A stretch of 64,000 nucleotides of DNA from Sanguibacter sp. HDW7. GTDB taxonomy: Bacteria > Actinomycetota > Actinomycetes > Actinomycetales > Cellulomonadaceae. The position numbers and the translations under genes are program-made. Each line of letters starts with the position of its first letter. The first letter of the stretch is position 1. The notes under the pieces were generated by a model. The model saw nothing but the letters and a program-made list of their open reading frames with translations. It searched no databases and was not told the origin of the DNA. This document shows positions 51,343-59,035 of this stretch, one piece after another. The stretch is from positions 1,054,001 to 1,118,000 of the forward strand of contig NZ_CP049862.1 of the NCBI RefSeq assembly GCF_011300875.1, written 5' to 3'.

Positions 51343-51972
51343 ATGGCCTCGGCCCGTCTCGTCCTCGCGACGCACAACACGCACAAGCTCGGTGAGCTGC
51401 GTGCGATCCTCGTCCCCGCGGACGGCTCGGGCGTGCCCGGGCTCGTGGCGGACGACGTCGTCTCGGCGGCGGGCCTCGGTGTGCCGGAGCCGGTCGAGGA
51501 CGGTCTGACGTTCGCCGAGAACGCGCTGCTCAAGGCGCGTGCGCTCGCGCAGGCGACGGGTCTGGTCGCTGTCGCTGACGACTCGGGCCTCGCGGTCGAC
51601 GTGCTCGGCGGTGCGCCGGGCATCTTCTCGGCCCGCTGGGCGGGCCGGCACGGGGACGACGCGGCGAACCTCGACCTGCTGCTCGCGCAGCTGGGCGACA
51701 TCGCGCCCGAGCACCGTGGCGCGCAGTTCGTGTGCGCGGCGGCGATCGTCACCCCCGACGGCGTCGAGCACGTCGAGCACGGCTACCTGCGCGGCACGCT
51801 GCTCACGGCGCGCCGGGGGACGGGCGGCTTCGGCTACGACCCGATCCTCCTGCCGACGGGCTCGGACCGCTCGACGGCGGAGCTCAGCCCTGCGGAGAAG
51901 AACGCCATCTCGCACCGCGGTGAGGCGTTCCGCGCGCTCGTCCCGCACGTCGCGCGGGCGCTGAGCGCCTGA
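51343..51972 (+). CDS. rdgB: Non-canonical purine NTP pyrophosphatase (RdgB/HAM1)
   Basis: The enzyme hydrolyses ITP, dITP and XTP to keep them out of nucleic acids. The 209-aa protein has LVLATHNTHKLGELRAIL, TFAENALLKARALA, VADDSGLAVDVLGGAPGIFSARWAG and the C-terminal FGYDPILLP with SHRGEAFRAL. AAGGAG lies before ATG 51343. I saw no RNase PH gene upstream, which often accompanies it. Confidence 0.95.
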   Translation: MASARLVLATHNTHKLGELRAILVPADGSGVPGLVADDVVSAAGLGVPEPVEDGLTFAENALLKARALAQATGLVAVADDSGLAVDVLGGAPGIFSARWAGRHGDDAANLDLLLAQLGDIAPEHRGAQFVCAAAIVTPDGVEHVEHGYLRGTLLTARRGTGGFGYDPILLPTGSDRSTAELSPAEKNAISHRGEAFRALVPHVARALSA

Positions 51973-52058
51973 CCTGCGCGGGCCTGGGCCCTGCGCACGC
52001 CGGGGCAGCTGCGGGGCTCGGCCGCTGCGCGTCCGAGCGATCGCGTGCGGGGGAGGTC

Positions 52059-52475
52059 TCAGGCCGCGCGACGGCTCATGACGAGCGTCGCGACGGCGCG
52101 CCAGCCGACGAGCGTCAGGCCGAGGAACCCGAGCGCGACGAGCATGAACGCGGGCGCTGTCCCGCCGCCCGTGCCGGCACGCAGCGCCATGCCGAGGCCC
52201 CAGGTGAACGCCCACACGACGAGGCCGGTCGACCACGGCGCGAAGGGTCGCCTCCACGCCCGCGAGACGATCCAGCCGAGGACCGTGCCGACGAGGAACG
52301 GCCACGCGGTGCCGAGGATCCCGACGACGTCGAGCCCGTGCTCGTGCGTGCTGCGGCCGACCGTCGCAAAGACGAGGACTGCGACGACGTCGACGTCGAA
52401 CGACATGATCGAGCCCACGGTGAGGCGCGCGCGTGCGCGGGCCTCGGGCGAGACGGGGGCTGCGGGTCCGGTCAT
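52059..52475 (-). CDS. DUF3054 family membrane protein
   Basis: The 138-aa protein has four membrane segments and the DUF3054 pattern: DVVAVLVFATVGRSTHEHGLDVVGILGTAWPFLVG, WSTGLVVWAFTWGLGMALR. TACCGT lies 6 nt before the ATG (leaderless). It is divergent from the ABC-F gene. The function is unknown. Confidence 0.87.
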   Translation of the reverse strand: MTGPAAPVSPEARARARLTVGSIMSFDVDVVAVLVFATVGRSTHEHGLDVVGILGTAWPFLVGTVLGWIVSRAWRRPFAPWSTGLVVWAFTWGLGMALRAGTGGGTAPAFMLVALGFLGLTLVGWRAVATLVMSRRAA

Positions 52476-52544
52476 GGGCCCACGGTAGCGACACGTAGGC
52501 TGGGGCGCGCCACGATCCCACCAGCCAGAAGGAGACCCCGGGGC

Positions 52545-54206
52545 ATGCCCACGGTCCACGTCGTCGCCGAGGCGGTCGCGTTCGGCTACCCCGGGCGCCC
52601 CGTGCTCGAGAAGGTCACGCTGCGTGCCGCGGCGGGCTCGCGCGTCGCGATCGTCGGCGAGAACGGCTCGGGCAAGTCGACGATGCTGCGCCTTCTCGCG
52701 GGCGAGCTCACGCCGTCGGCAGGGCAGGTGCGCCGTCACGGTGTCGTCGACCTCGTGGAGCAGGACATGCCCGTCGTCCCCGGTCGGACCGTGGGCGACG
52801 AGGTGGCCGACGCCCTCGCGGAGGTCACGGCGCTCGCGGCGGAGATCGCCGCGGCGACCGAGGCCTTCGACCACGCGACCGGGTCGCTCGGCGAGCTCAC
52901 GGCGCTGCTCGAACGCTCCGAGCGGCTCGCGGCGTGGGACGCGGAGCGGCGCGTCCTCGAGCAGCTCGACCGCATCGGTGCGTGCACGGACCTGGGGCGC
53001 GAGCTCGCGCACATGTCGGTCGGGGAGAGGCACCGGGTGCGGCTCGGCTGCCGCCTCGCGGCGCGCGCCGACGTCCTGCTGCTCGACGAGCCGACGAACC
53101 ACCTCGACGACGCCGCGCTCGAGCACCTCACGCGCGAGGTGTTCGCGTGGCAGGGCGTCGTCGTGCTCGTCACGCACGACCGCCGGCTGCTCGACGACGT
53201 CGCGACCGGCATCTGCGACCTCGACCCGTCGATGGAGGGCCGGCCCGTGTTCTACGGGCAGCCCGGCTACCTCTCGTTCCGCTTCGCCAAGAACCAGGCG
53301 CTGCACCGCTGGCGCCAGCGCTACAACGCCGAGCAGAAGAAGCGCGAGGTGCTGCTCGCGCGGCTCGACACGTCGTACGAGGGGTTGTCCGACGAGTGGC
53401 GGCCGCTCAAGGGCTCGCAGAAGAACCGCCGTGCCACGAGGGCGCGCATCCACGTCAAGGCCGCGGACAGGCTCGTGCAGAAGCTCGAGGCGGAGGCCGT
53501 CGAGGTGCCCGTCCCGCCCGTCGAGCTGAGGTTCCCGACGCTGCCCGCTCTCGACCCGGCGTGGCACGCGGCCGCGGGCGCGGAGCTCGTCTCGCTGCGC
53601 TCCCCGCACGTCCCGGGGCGGCTCGACCTGCCCGGAACGCGCATCGCGCTGCCCGCGTCGGGGAGGCTGCTCGTCACGGGGGCGAACGGCACGGGCAAGT
53701 CGACGCTGCTGCGCACGCTCGCGGGCACGCTGCCGCTCGAGCGCGGCGTGCGTACGGTGCACGAGGGTGTGCGGATCGGTGTCGTCGGGCAGGAGGGGCT
53801 CGGCGTGCAGACGGGGGTCGACCTCGCGGACGTCCTCGAGGACGCGGCGCACGGGGCGACGGGCTTCGACGTCGCAGGAAGGGTCGCGCTGCGGCTGCTC
53901 TCGGCCGGCGCGCTCGACCCCGAGCTCGTCGTGCCGGTCGCGTTCCTCGGCCTGCTGAGCGAGGAGGACCTCGACCGTCCGCTGCGTGAGCTCTCGCTCG
54001 GGCAGCGGCGGCGCTTCGACCTCGCGTGCGCGCTCGTCGCGGCGCCGCACGTGCTGCTGCTCGACGAGCCGACGAACCATCTCTCGATCGACCTCGTCGA
54101 CGAGCTCACGCAGGCGCTGCGGACGACGCCGGCGGCCGTCGTCGTCGCGACGCACGACCGTCGTATGCGCGAGGACCTCGCGGACTGGCCGACGCTCGCG
54201 CTGTAG
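52545..54206 (+). CDS. ABC-F family ATPase
   Basis: The 553-aa soluble protein carries two ATP-binding cassettes and no membrane segment. Cassette 1 has GENGSGKST (38-46), MSVGERHR signature and LLLDEPTNHLDD; cassette 2 has GANGTGKST (379-387), LSLGQRRR and LLLDEPTNHLS. The linker (about residues 235-330) is basic and helical (FRFAKNQALHRWRQRYNAEQKKREVLLARL), which fits a ribosome-binding ABC-F factor of the antibiotic-protection or translation type. AAGGAGA precedes ATG. Confidence 0.9.
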   Translation: MPTVHVVAEAVAFGYPGRPVLEKVTLRAAAGSRVAIVGENGSGKSTMLRLLAGELTPSAGQVRRHGVVDLVEQDMPVVPGRTVGDEVADALAEVTALAAEIAAATEAFDHATGSLGELTALLERSERLAAWDAERRVLEQLDRIGACTDLGRELAHMSVGERHRVRLGCRLAARADVLLLDEPTNHLDDAALEHLTREVFAWQGVVVLVTHDRRLLDDVATGICDLDPSMEGRPVFYGQPGYLSFRFAKNQALHRWRQRYNAEQKKREVLLARLDTSYEGLSDEWRPLKGSQKNRRATRARIHVKAADRLVQKLEAEAVEVPVPPVELRFPTLPALDPAWHAAAGAELVSLRSPHVPGRLDLPGTRIALPASGRLLVTGANGTGKSTLLRTLAGTLPLERGVRTVHEGVRIGVVGQEGLGVQTGVDLADVLEDAAHGATGFDVAGRVALRLLSAGALDPELVVPVAFLGLLSEEDLDRPLRELSLGQRRRFDLACALVAAPHVLLLDEPTNHLSIDLVDELTQALRTTPAAVVVATHDRRMREDLADWPTLAL

Positions 54207-54214
54207 CCCACCCA

Positions 54215-54267
54215 CGACGGAGAGACGCATTGCTCCCGTTCGATGGGGGGAACGCGTCGATCCGTCG
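54215..54267. terminator. Hairpin between convergent genes (repeat-family member)
   Basis: CGACGGA (54215-54221) pairs with TCCGTCG (54261-54267) and GACGC with GCGTC inside, around a TTCGATGG centre. It lies between the convergent ABC-F and NUDIX genes and is the diverged sister of the hairpin at 10872-10924. Confidence 0.65.
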
Positions 54268-54278
54268 GGAAGCGGGCG

Positions 54279-54833
54279 TCAGACCGCGCGGCCCACGTGC
54301 GCCATCGCCTGGCGCAGCAGGAAGCCCGAGCCGCCGTGCATCTCGACCTGCACGGCCTCGCTCACGGCCTCCTCGGGCGTGATCCAGGCGAGGTCGATCG
54401 CGTCGTGCTGCGGTGAGCAGTCGCCGGTCACGGGCACGACGTACGCGAGCGACACGGCGTGCTGGCGCGCGTCGTAGTAAGGCGTGACGCCGGGCGTCGG
54501 GAAGTACTCCGCCACGGTGAACGGCTGCGGCGCTGCCGGGATGATCGGCAGCGCGACGGGGCCGAGGTCCTTCTCGATGTGACGCACGAGCGCGTCCCGC
54601 ACCCGCTCGTGGTACATCACGCGTCCCGAGACGAGCGCGCGCGTCATGACGCCCTCGGGCGTCACCCGCAGCAGGAGGCCGACGGCGACGACGTCGCCCG
54701 AGTCGTCGACCCGCACGGGCACGGCATCGACGTAGAGGATCGGCACGGCCGAGCGGACGCGCGCGATCGCGTCGGCGTCGAGCCACCCGGAGGGGCGCGG
54801 GTCGTCAGGCGGGAACTCGAAGGTCTCGGTCAC
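54279..54833 (-). CDS. DUF4916 NUDIX hydrolase family protein
   Basis: The 184-aa protein resembles the actinobacterial DUF4916 NUDIX-fold family: VPILYVDAVPVRVDDSGDVVAVGLLLRVTPEG, ALVSGRVMYHERVRDALVRHIEKDLGP (a divergent Nudix-box region), and YYDARQHAVSLAYVVPVTGDCSPQHDAIDLAWITPEEA. The canonical GX5EX7REUXEEXGU box is not intact, so hydrolase activity is uncertain. TAGAAC 6 nt before GTG suggests leaderless transcription. Confidence 0.85.
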   Translation of the reverse strand: MTETFEFPPDDPRPSGWLDADAIARVRSAVPILYVDAVPVRVDDSGDVVAVGLLLRVTPEGVMTRALVSGRVMYHERVRDALVRHIEKDLGPVALPIIPAAPQPFTVAEYFPTPGVTPYYDARQHAVSLAYVVPVTGDCSPQHDAIDLAWITPEEAVSEAVQVEMHGGSGFLLRQAMAHVGRAV

Positions 54834-54953
54834 CGTCCTGTTCTACCCTGCCGGACGGGACCGGTGCGAGACGCGCCGGGAATACGGGACGACCTGACCC
54901 TGTTGGACGGTCAGAACCCCCGAGATCAACTGATGCCTGACGAGAGGATCACC

Positions 54954-55325
54954 ATGGCGACCGTGGCACTGACCGAGGCCACCTTCGAGGAGACCATCAA
55001 GAGCAACGACATCGTGCTGCTCGACTTCTGGGCCGAGTGGTGCGGCCCGTGCCGCCAGTTCGGCCCGACGTTCGAGAAGTCCTCGGACGCCAACCCGGAG
55101 ATCGTCCACGCGAAGATCGACACGGAGGCCGAGCAGGGCCTCGCCGCTGCCGCGGGTATCCAGTCGATCCCGACGCTCATGGCGTTCCGTGAGGGCATCC
55201 TGGTCTTCAACCAGCCCGGCGCGCTCCAGGGCCGTCAGCTTCAGCAGGTCGTCGACGCCGTCAAGGGCCTCGACATGGACGACGTGCGCAAGCAGATCGC
55301 CGAGCAGGAGACGAAGGAGGCCTGA
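54954..55325 (+). CDS. trxA: Thioredoxin
   Basis: The 123-aa protein has the redox motif WCGPC (Cys30, Cys33) in FWAEWCGPCRQFGP and the cis-Pro loop IQSIPTLMAF. It lacks the tail of DsbA-like proteins and has no signal peptide, so it is cytoplasmic. ATG 54954 is preceded by GAGAGGA; an in-frame ATG at 54933 has no such site. The C-terminal ~15 residues are a charged helix. Confidence 0.93.
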   Translation: MATVALTEATFEETIKSNDIVLLDFWAEWCGPCRQFGPTFEKSSDANPEIVHAKIDTEAEQGLAAAAGIQSIPTLMAFREGILVFNQPGALQGRQLQQVVDAVKGLDMDDVRKQIAEQETKEA

Positions 55326-55347
55326 GCCTCCTCGCCCCACCAGCGTG

Positions 55348-55383
55348 ACGAGAGCCCCGGACCGTACGGTCCGGGGCTCTCGT
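55348..55383. terminator. Bidirectional terminator between trxA and tRNA-Leu
   Basis: A perfect 36-bp palindrome (18-bp arms, centre GT|AC) lies between the plus-strand trxA and the minus-strand tRNA-Leu, seven bases from the tRNA 3' end. It can terminate both. Confidence 0.9.
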
Positions 55384-55389
55384 CGTCCG

Positions 55390-55471
55390 TGCGCGAGACG
55401 GGGGTCGAACCCGCACGCCCGAGGGCACAGGAACCTAAATCCTGCGCGTCTGCCAGTTCCGCCACTCGCGC
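55390..55471 (-). tRNA. tRNA-Leu (anticodon TAG)
   Basis: Acceptor GCGCGAG (5') pairs with CTCGCGC (3'), discriminator A; the anticodon stem CAGGA/TCCTG encloses TTTAGGT, giving anticodon TAG; a long variable arm (TGCCCTCGGGCGT region) and the T-loop TTCGACC confirm a class II tRNA. CCA is not encoded. Confidence 0.95.
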
Positions 55472-55517
55472 GTGGCGCGCCCATCCTACGGGCGCGCCGC
55501 TCCAGGGTGTGCCTGGC

Positions 55518-55988
55518 TCAGGCGTCGAGCCCGAGGATCTTGCGGAGGCGGCCGACGTGACCGGTCGCCTTGATGTTCGTGAGGGAGTGCGTGACGACGC
55601 CCTCCTCGTCGAGGACGACGGTGCCGCGGATCGTGCCCGTCACCTCGCGGCCGTAGAGCTGCTTGAGACCCCACGCGCCCCACGGCGCCATGACCTCGTG
55701 CTCGGGGTCGGCGAGGAGCGTGAAGCCGAGGCTCTCCTTCTCGGTGAAGCGCGCGAGCTTCTCGACGGTGTCGGGGGAGATGCCGAGGACCCGGTAGCCG
55801 GCGCTCTCGAACGACGCCATGGAGTCGCGGAAGTCGCACGCCTGTCGAGTGCAGCCGAGCGTCCCGGCCTCCGCGTAGAAGTAGACGATGACCTTGCGGC
55901 CGCGCAGCTCCGAGAGCGTGACGGACGTGCCGTCGGCGGCGGGCAGCGTGAAGTCGGGCGCGGTCTGGCCGGGGGTGAGGACGGGCAC
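55518..55988 (-). CDS. bcp: Peroxiredoxin of the BCP/PrxQ type
   Basis: This thiol peroxidase reduces H2O2 and organic hydroperoxides. The 156-aa protein has peroxidatic Cys46 and Cys51 in GCTRQACDF, the PrxQ pattern with resolving Cys five residues on, preceded by APDFTLPAADG. The residue usually Pro in TPGCT is Leu here (TLGCT). GTG 55988 follows GGGAGA. Confidence 0.93.
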   Translation of the reverse strand: MPVLTPGQTAPDFTLPAADGTSVTLSELRGRKVIVYFYAEAGTLGCTRQACDFRDSMASFESAGYRVLGISPDTVEKLARFTEKESLGFTLLADPEHEVMAPWGAWGLKQLYGREVTGTIRGTVVLDEEGVVTHSLTNIKATGHVGRLRKILGLDA

Positions 55989-56074
55989 GGTTCTCCCAGG
56001 TGAGGTGGCGTGGTGTCTCCGCGAGCCTAGTCGGCGCGTGCTGCACGGGCAGCGACCGCAGGTACCGTGTGGGC

Positions 56075-56407
56075 GTGAGCACCACCACGTCCGCGCCCCT
56101 GCCCATCCGTATGCTGCACGACCGTGTCCTCGTGCGTCCCGAGAAGGACGGCGCGGAGTCGCGCACGGCTGCGGGCCTCGTCATCCCGCTGACCGCTGTC
56201 GGCCCCAAGCGGCTGTCGTGGGGGAACGTCGTCGCGGCGGGGGAGCACGTGCGTCAGGTCGCGGTCGGAGATCGGGTGCTCTACGACCCGGAGGAGAAGC
56301 CCGAGGTCGAGCTAGGCGGGGAGTTCTTCGTGCTGCTGCGCGAGCGCGACGTCCATGCGGTGTCCCAGTCCGTGGAGGACCACGGGCCGACGGGGATGTA
56401 CCTCTGA
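56075..56407 (+). CDS. GroES/Cpn10-family co-chaperonin-like protein
   Basis: The 110-aa protein has a Cpn10 fold: MLHDRVLVRPEKDGAESRTAAGLVIP, VAAGEHVRQVAVGDRVLYDPEEKPEVELGGEFFVLLRERDVHAV (landmarks VGDRVLYD and ELGG). It is a second, divergent GroES-like protein, since no groEL is adjacent and the mobile-loop region is unusual (LTAVGPKRLSWG). TACCGT lies 6 nt before GTG 56075. Its partner is unknown. Confidence 0.85.
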   Translation: MSTTTSAPLPIRMLHDRVLVRPEKDGAESRTAAGLVIPLTAVGPKRLSWGNVVAAGEHVRQVAVGDRVLYDPEEKPEVELGGEFFVLLRERDVHAVSQSVEDHGPTGMYL

Positions 56408-56609
56408 GCGCTGAACTCTCACCGGTCGGAACAGTCGTAGGCCTCTGACCTTGGGGCTTCACATTCCCCACCCGACGCTCCCTCGGAGGGCACGCGTCAC
56501 TCACCCGCAACCTCACCTCCCCTGCTGTTGTGGGGTTCGTCGGACGATGTTCGACTGGACGAGGGCGCAGGCAGGCTGACGGCCCGATGACGAGCCGGAG
56601 GAGGCGACG

Positions 56610-56924
56610 ATGGCGACCGGACGAGCATCCGCACAGGACAGGCGGACGGGCCGCACCCGCACGCGCCACGGCCGCGCCGCCGCCCCGGAGCAGCAGGGCC
56701 GCGTCACCTTTCCGCAGGAGGCCCCGGTGGTCGACGCTCCCGTCGGCACGCCCGACGAGCCGACGGACGACGAGCTCGACGCGCGCTCGCGCGAGATCCT
56801 CGAGGGGTTGCCGGCGCTCGAGGACCTCCTGGCGGAGCGCATGCCGCTCGCACTCGTCGCCGACCTCCTCAGCCCCTTCGGGCCCGACAGCCAGCGCATC
56901 TCGCGCGAGGAGAAGGGCCTCTGA
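56610..56924 (+). CDS. Hypothetical protein (104 aa)
   Basis: I do not recognise it. The N-terminal ~35 residues are basic and Arg-rich, followed by an acidic middle and a helical C-terminal part (ELDARSREILEGLPALEDLLAERMPLALVADLL). GGAGGAGG precedes the ATG. The gene lies alone between the GroES-like gene and tRNA-Lys. The stretch 56408-56609 shows nothing else. Confidence 0.65.
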   Translation: MATGRASAQDRRTGRTRTRHGRAAAPEQQGRVTFPQEAPVVDAPVGTPDEPTDDELDARSREILEGLPALEDLLAERMPLALVADLLSPFGPDSQRISREEKGL

Positions 56925-57029
56925 CGCACGTGTCCGGCGTCACGTCGGCGCAGGTCCATCTCGATTTCGTGCACGGGCTGATCGGGTGCTAGTGTTTCAT
57001 CTCGTTGCCGCGGGAAACCGCAGGAACAT

Positions 57030-57387
<358 letters not shown>

Positions 57388-57457
57388 GGATTCATGATGC
57401 CACCCCATGCAAACGAGGGCAAGGCCCAGCAAAAAACTACAGCCTCGTAACTCCACG

Positions 57458-57515
57458 TTGACATCTTCAAACGAAGCGTGCTTCGCTTTGCCCCATGCAA
57501 ACGAAGCCTGCTTCG
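57458..57515 (+). promoter_or_regulatory. Repressor operators and promoter of the early element operon
   Basis: Two dyads, CGAAGCGTGCTTCG (57472-57485) and CGAAGCCTGCTTCG (57502-57515), each preceded by CAAA, flank the start codon at 57495. A TTGACA (57458-57463) 18 bp before TTCGCT may be the promoter, placing operator 1 between -35 and -10 and operator 2 in codons 3-7. A half-site CAAACGAGG lies near 57410 by the XRE gene. Confidence 0.75.
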
Positions 57516-57716
57516 CATGACGACGACCTCATCCGAGTGTCCGACGCCGCAGCGCTGATCGGCATCTCGGTCGACACGCTCAAGCGCTGGACCGCCGCCG
57601 GCCGCGTCTCCGCCGTCCGCACACCCACCAACCACCGACGCTACCGCCGGTCCGACATCCTGGCACTCGTCACCCCGGACCCCGCGCTCGCGGACACCGC
57701 CGGCGGTGCCCGATGA
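57495..57716 (+). CDS. MerR/excisionase-type HTH protein
   Basis: The 73-aa protein carries LIRVSDAAALIGISVDTLKRWTAAGRVSAVRTPTNHRRYRRSDILAL (landmark: GISVDTLKRW and HRRYRRSD), the short winged HTH of excisionases and MerR-like regulators. It lies first in the early operon and its ATGA overlaps the next gene. The mRNA may be leaderless. Confidence 0.82.
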   Translation: MQTKPASHDDDLIRVSDAAALIGISVDTLKRWTAAGRVSAVRTPTNHRRYRRSDILALVTPDPALADTAGGAR

Positions 57717-59035
57717 CCGCCCGCCCGCTCACCGTCGGCGACTTCGTCCGGGTCACGGCCACGATCGTGGGGCTCCCGTGGCGCGGCACCCTCGGCCAGG
57801 TGATCGGCCTCGACGCCGACCGCCCGACCCTCGCCCGTGTGGCCTTCGACCACGTGACGACGTGGTTCCCCATCGACGGGCTCGAGCACCAGACGTCCTC
57901 CGAAGCCATGACGGAGGACCCGGCCGAGATCGCGAGTCCCCACGCGACGTCGGCCACGCCGGACCCCGCGGACCCTGACGCGGACCCGGCACCCGAGGCC
58001 GGGGCGGCCGCTGCGATCGCCGCCCCGGCCAAGGTCACCTACGCAGACCCCGCCCTCACGACGTGCAACGGCTGCCCCACCTGTATCCGCCGCGAGGCGG
58101 CCTCGCGTCGCCGTGCCGAGCGAGACCCGCAGCTCGTCGCCGAGGCTTCTCGCCGCGACGGCGGTCGCTGCCGCTACTGCGACCGCCTAGTCGACGCGCC
58201 GCACGAGGGCAGAGTGCGCGCCAGTGCCTACGGCGTGATGCTCATGTGCAAGCACTGCCAGTCGCTGGGGATGGACCGCAAGCATGCGCCGCTCCCCGCA
58301 GCACACGACTCACTCGCCTATGGAGACGTCGCCCACGTCGAGGACCAGGCCGCCGTCAACGGCCACGACGAGCAGCAAGTCCCGCTCGGGGGAAGCCGAC
58401 GCCCAGTCGCGGGCGACCTCGTCGTGCTCGGGCGTCGTCGCCCGCACTGTGCGCCGAGCGACGGTCAGCCCACCGAGAGCGCCGTTGCCGACGAGGAGAG
58501 TCCCCGCCGGGTCATCGGCCGCGCCGACGACGAGCATCACCTCGCGTCCGGCGCGCTGGGCGCGCTCGAGCGCGAGGACGGCGACCTCATGGCTGACAGC
58601 CAGCGGGTAGTCGAGCTCCGTCATAGTTCTTCCCCTTCGGGGTCGGCTGTCGCGGGTGCTACCGCGCAGCGTGCCGAGGCGTCGGAACCGCCTCAGCGCG
58701 ATACCGACACCGTAGGGGACGGGAGTGCCGCTGACACGGTGCTGCCCACCGTCGGCGGGCGCGCTGTGCCGCCCGCGCCCGCGCCCGCCGACACCACCGG
58801 GGCGACGTCCGTCCACGGCGCCGCCCCGGTCACCGACCTCACCACGCTGCGCGCCGCCACCCGGCACCTTGCCAACGTCCGCGCCCAGCTCGACGCGCTC
58901 CTCACAACCGAGCGCGTCCTCGCCGAGACCGTCTCCGTCGGCCTCGCCACGGTCGTCGGCATCGACGTCGACCTCAACTGGGGCGCGACCACTGACGTCC
59001 TCGACGTCGCCGCGCTCGCGGACGGTGCGCGGTGA
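57713..59035 (+). CDS. Unknown 440-aa ORF with HNH/zinc-ribbon-like centre; possibly disrupted
   Basis: Residues ~118-200 carry CNGCPTCIRRE, RCRYCDRLV and LMCKHCQSL, three CxxC pairs resembling an HNH-endonuclease zinc finger. The C-terminal ~90 residues (TTLRAATRHLANVRAQLDALLTTERVLAE...) look like an ordered helical protein. Between them (about 58310-58650) the plus frame is low complexity and the minus strand carries a credible gene, so that part may be an inserted or antisense region and the ORF a chance fusion of two genes. ATG 57713 overlaps the previous stop. Confidence 0.5.
   Translation: MTARPLTVGDFVRVTATIVGLPWRGTLGQVIGLDADRPTLARVAFDHVTTWFPIDGLEHQTSSEAMTEDPAEIASPHATSATPDPADPDADPAPEAGAAAAIAAPAKVTYADPALTTCNGCPTCIRREAASRRRAERDPQLVAEASRRDGGRCRYCDRLVDAPHEGRVRASAYGVMLMCKHCQSLGMDRKHAPLPAAHDSLAYGDVAHVEDQAAVNGHDEQQVPLGGSRRPVAGDLVVLGRRRPHCAPSDGQPTESAVADEESPRRVIGRADDEHHLASGALGALEREDGDLMADSQRVVELRHSSSPSGSAVAGATAQRAEASEPPQRDTDTVGDGSAADTVLPTVGGRAVPPAPAPADTTGATSVHGAAPVTDLTTLRAATRHLANVRAQLDALLTTERVLAETVSVGLATVVGIDVDLNWGATTDVLDVAALADGAR
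58310..58624 (-). CDS. Hypothetical 104-aa protein encoded antisense in the element
   Basis: Read on the minus strand this ORF starts at ATG 58624 with GGGGAAG upstream and ends at TGA 58310. Its composition is balanced and protein-like (LDYPLAVSHEVAVLALERAQ, EVMLVVGAADDPAGTLLVGN, DLLLVVAVDGGLVLDVGD) and GC at the third codon position is high. I recognise no family. It runs antisense to the plus-strand ORF, and one of the two must be a shadow or they truly overlap. Confidence 0.5.
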   Translation of the reverse strand: MTELDYPLAVSHEVAVLALERAQRAGREVMLVVGAADDPAGTLLVGNGALGGLTVARRTVRATTPEHDEVARDWASASPERDLLLVVAVDGGLVLDVGDVSIGE

